Positions 6,208 to 6,866 of a stretch of DNA of 6,866 nt are shown piece by piece. The stretch lies in the NCBI GenBank assembly GCA_014304965.1, contig JACRTZ010000226.1, positions 1 to 6,866 of the forward strand, in the 5' to 3' direction. Below the pieces are notes generated by a model. That model had not been told where the DNA came from and did not search any database. It worked only from the letters and a program-made list of their open reading frames with translations. This DNA comes from Vulcanimicrobiota bacterium (GTDB lineage Bacteria; Vulcanimicrobiota; Vulcanimicrobiia; Vulcanimicrobiales; Vulcanimicrobiaceae). Within the stretch, counting starts at the first letter, position 1; each line of letters begins with the position of its first letter. The position numbers were made by a program, and so were the translations under genes.

Positions 6208-6866
6208 ACCGCGTGCTTGCCGTCCGCGTCGCCATTCTGGTGACGCTCGTTTTCGTCTACGAGGCCGTCACCCGGGCGAAGATGCTCGGCCCGACGTTGT
6301 CGGTGCCGCCGAGCGCGATGGTTACGGATCTTGACGCCGCGCTGATGTCGGGCGACCTCGGCCCGGGACTGCTGCGCACCGCCACCGAGATCTTCGCGAG
6401 TTTCGGCCTCGCGGCACTCGCCGGAATCGTCACGGGCGCACTCTTATCGCGCAGCGCCTTTTTCGCGGCCGTGATCGAACCGACGATGATCGCGTACTAC
6501 GCGGTTCCGCTCTTCGCCCTGTATCCGCTCTTGATCGTGCTCTTCGGCGCGGGCCTTTGGCCGATCGTCGCGCTCGGCACGCTCAATGCCTACGGCGCGA
6601 TCGCGATCAATACGCTGGTCGCGCTGCGCGGCATCAAACGCGTGTACCTGGCGGTCGGGCGGACGACCGGATGCTCCCGCGCGCAGATGATACGGCACAT
6701 CGTCGTACCGGCGACGGTGCCGCAGGTATTCGTCGGGCTCAAGCTCGGCTTCGTGTACGCGTTGATCGGCTGCGTGGCCGCTGAGTTCATCTTGGCGACG
6801 GCGGGGCTGGGCTATCAAGTCAAGTTCGCCTATGAGAATTTCGCCTCGCAACGGATGTTCGCGGTG
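6204..6866 (+). CDS. ABC transporter permease, NitT/TauT (SsuC/TauC-like) family, partial at the right edge
   Basis: An open frame of 221 codons with no stop runs to the window end, perhaps 30-50 residues short of a usual 250-270 residue permease. It forms the membrane channel of the importer. Hydrophobic segments lie near residues 7-20, 63-81, 95-115, 118-140 and 175-199. The family's LSVPPSAMV (32-40) follows the first helix. The EAA-like cytoplasmic loop, which docks on the ATPase, is GRTTGCSRAQMIRHIVVPAT (152-171), and AAEFILATAGLGYQV (192-206) is the typical periplasmic-end motif. GTG 6204 overlaps the ATPase stop as GTGA, a classic coupled junction. The binding protein of the same class lies at 1-434, with enzyme genes in between. 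Confidence 0.92.
   Translation, partial: MNRVLAVRVAILVTLVFVYEAVTRAKMLGPTLSVPPSAMVTDLDAALMSGDLGPGLLRTATEIFASFGLAALAGIVTGALLSRSAFFAAVIEPTMIAYYAVPLFALYPLLIVLFGAGLWPIVALGTLNAYGAIAINTLVALRGIKRVYLAVGRTTGCSRAQMIRHIVVPATVPQVFVGLKLGFVYALIGCVAAEFILATAGLGYQVKFAYENFASQRMFAV

Overview
The window is a GC-rich, tightly packed bacterial segment. Codons ending in C or G dominate, several starts are GTG, and gaps between co-directional genes are 0 to 8 bases. The lineage cannot be fixed from the sequence. The style would suit a high-GC soil or environmental bacterium, with Eremiobacterota-like or proteobacterial lineages as guesses only. No rRNA, tRNA, CRISPR array, insertion sequence, long repeat or convincing terminator was seen.

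Layout: (1) bases 1-434 (+) hold the C-terminal end of a NitT/TauT-type ABC substrate-binding protein, cut by the window edge. (2) 436-3069 (+) is a complete AcnA/IRP1-type aconitase, starting one base after that gene stops. (3) 3066-4466 (-) is a MmgE/PrpD family protein on the opposite strand, whose stop codon overlaps the aconitase stop. (4) 4467-4543 is a 77-base divergent intergenic region, the only real regulatory space here. (5) 4544-5419 (+) is an isocitrate lyase/PEP mutase superfamily C-C lyase related to PrpB. (6) 5428-6207 (+) is a NitT/TauT-type ABC ATPase. (7) 6204-6866 (+) is the matching ABC permease, running off the right edge. No gene-free stretch exceeds 300 bases.

How the genes may work together: the three enzymes match the last three steps of the 2-methylcitrate route. 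PrpD-type dehydration gives 2-methyl-cis-aconitate, aconitase hydrates it to 2-methylisocitrate, and a PrpB-type lyase splits that to pyruvate and succinate. They lie inside the gene set of one ABC importer, with the binding protein on one side and the ATPase and permease on the other. No methylcitrate synthase (PrpC) or propionyl-CoA synthetase (PrpE) is visible. The lyase keeps the catalytic KRCGH motif but has NMVEGGKTP where E. coli PrpB, as recalled, has NITEFGATP. The most interesting reading is therefore an uptake-and-cleavage system for a preformed organic acid, such as a methylcitrate-like or alkyl-substituted di- or tricarboxylate, rather than a standard propionate locus. That is an inference: each enzyme family is clear, but the substrate is not.
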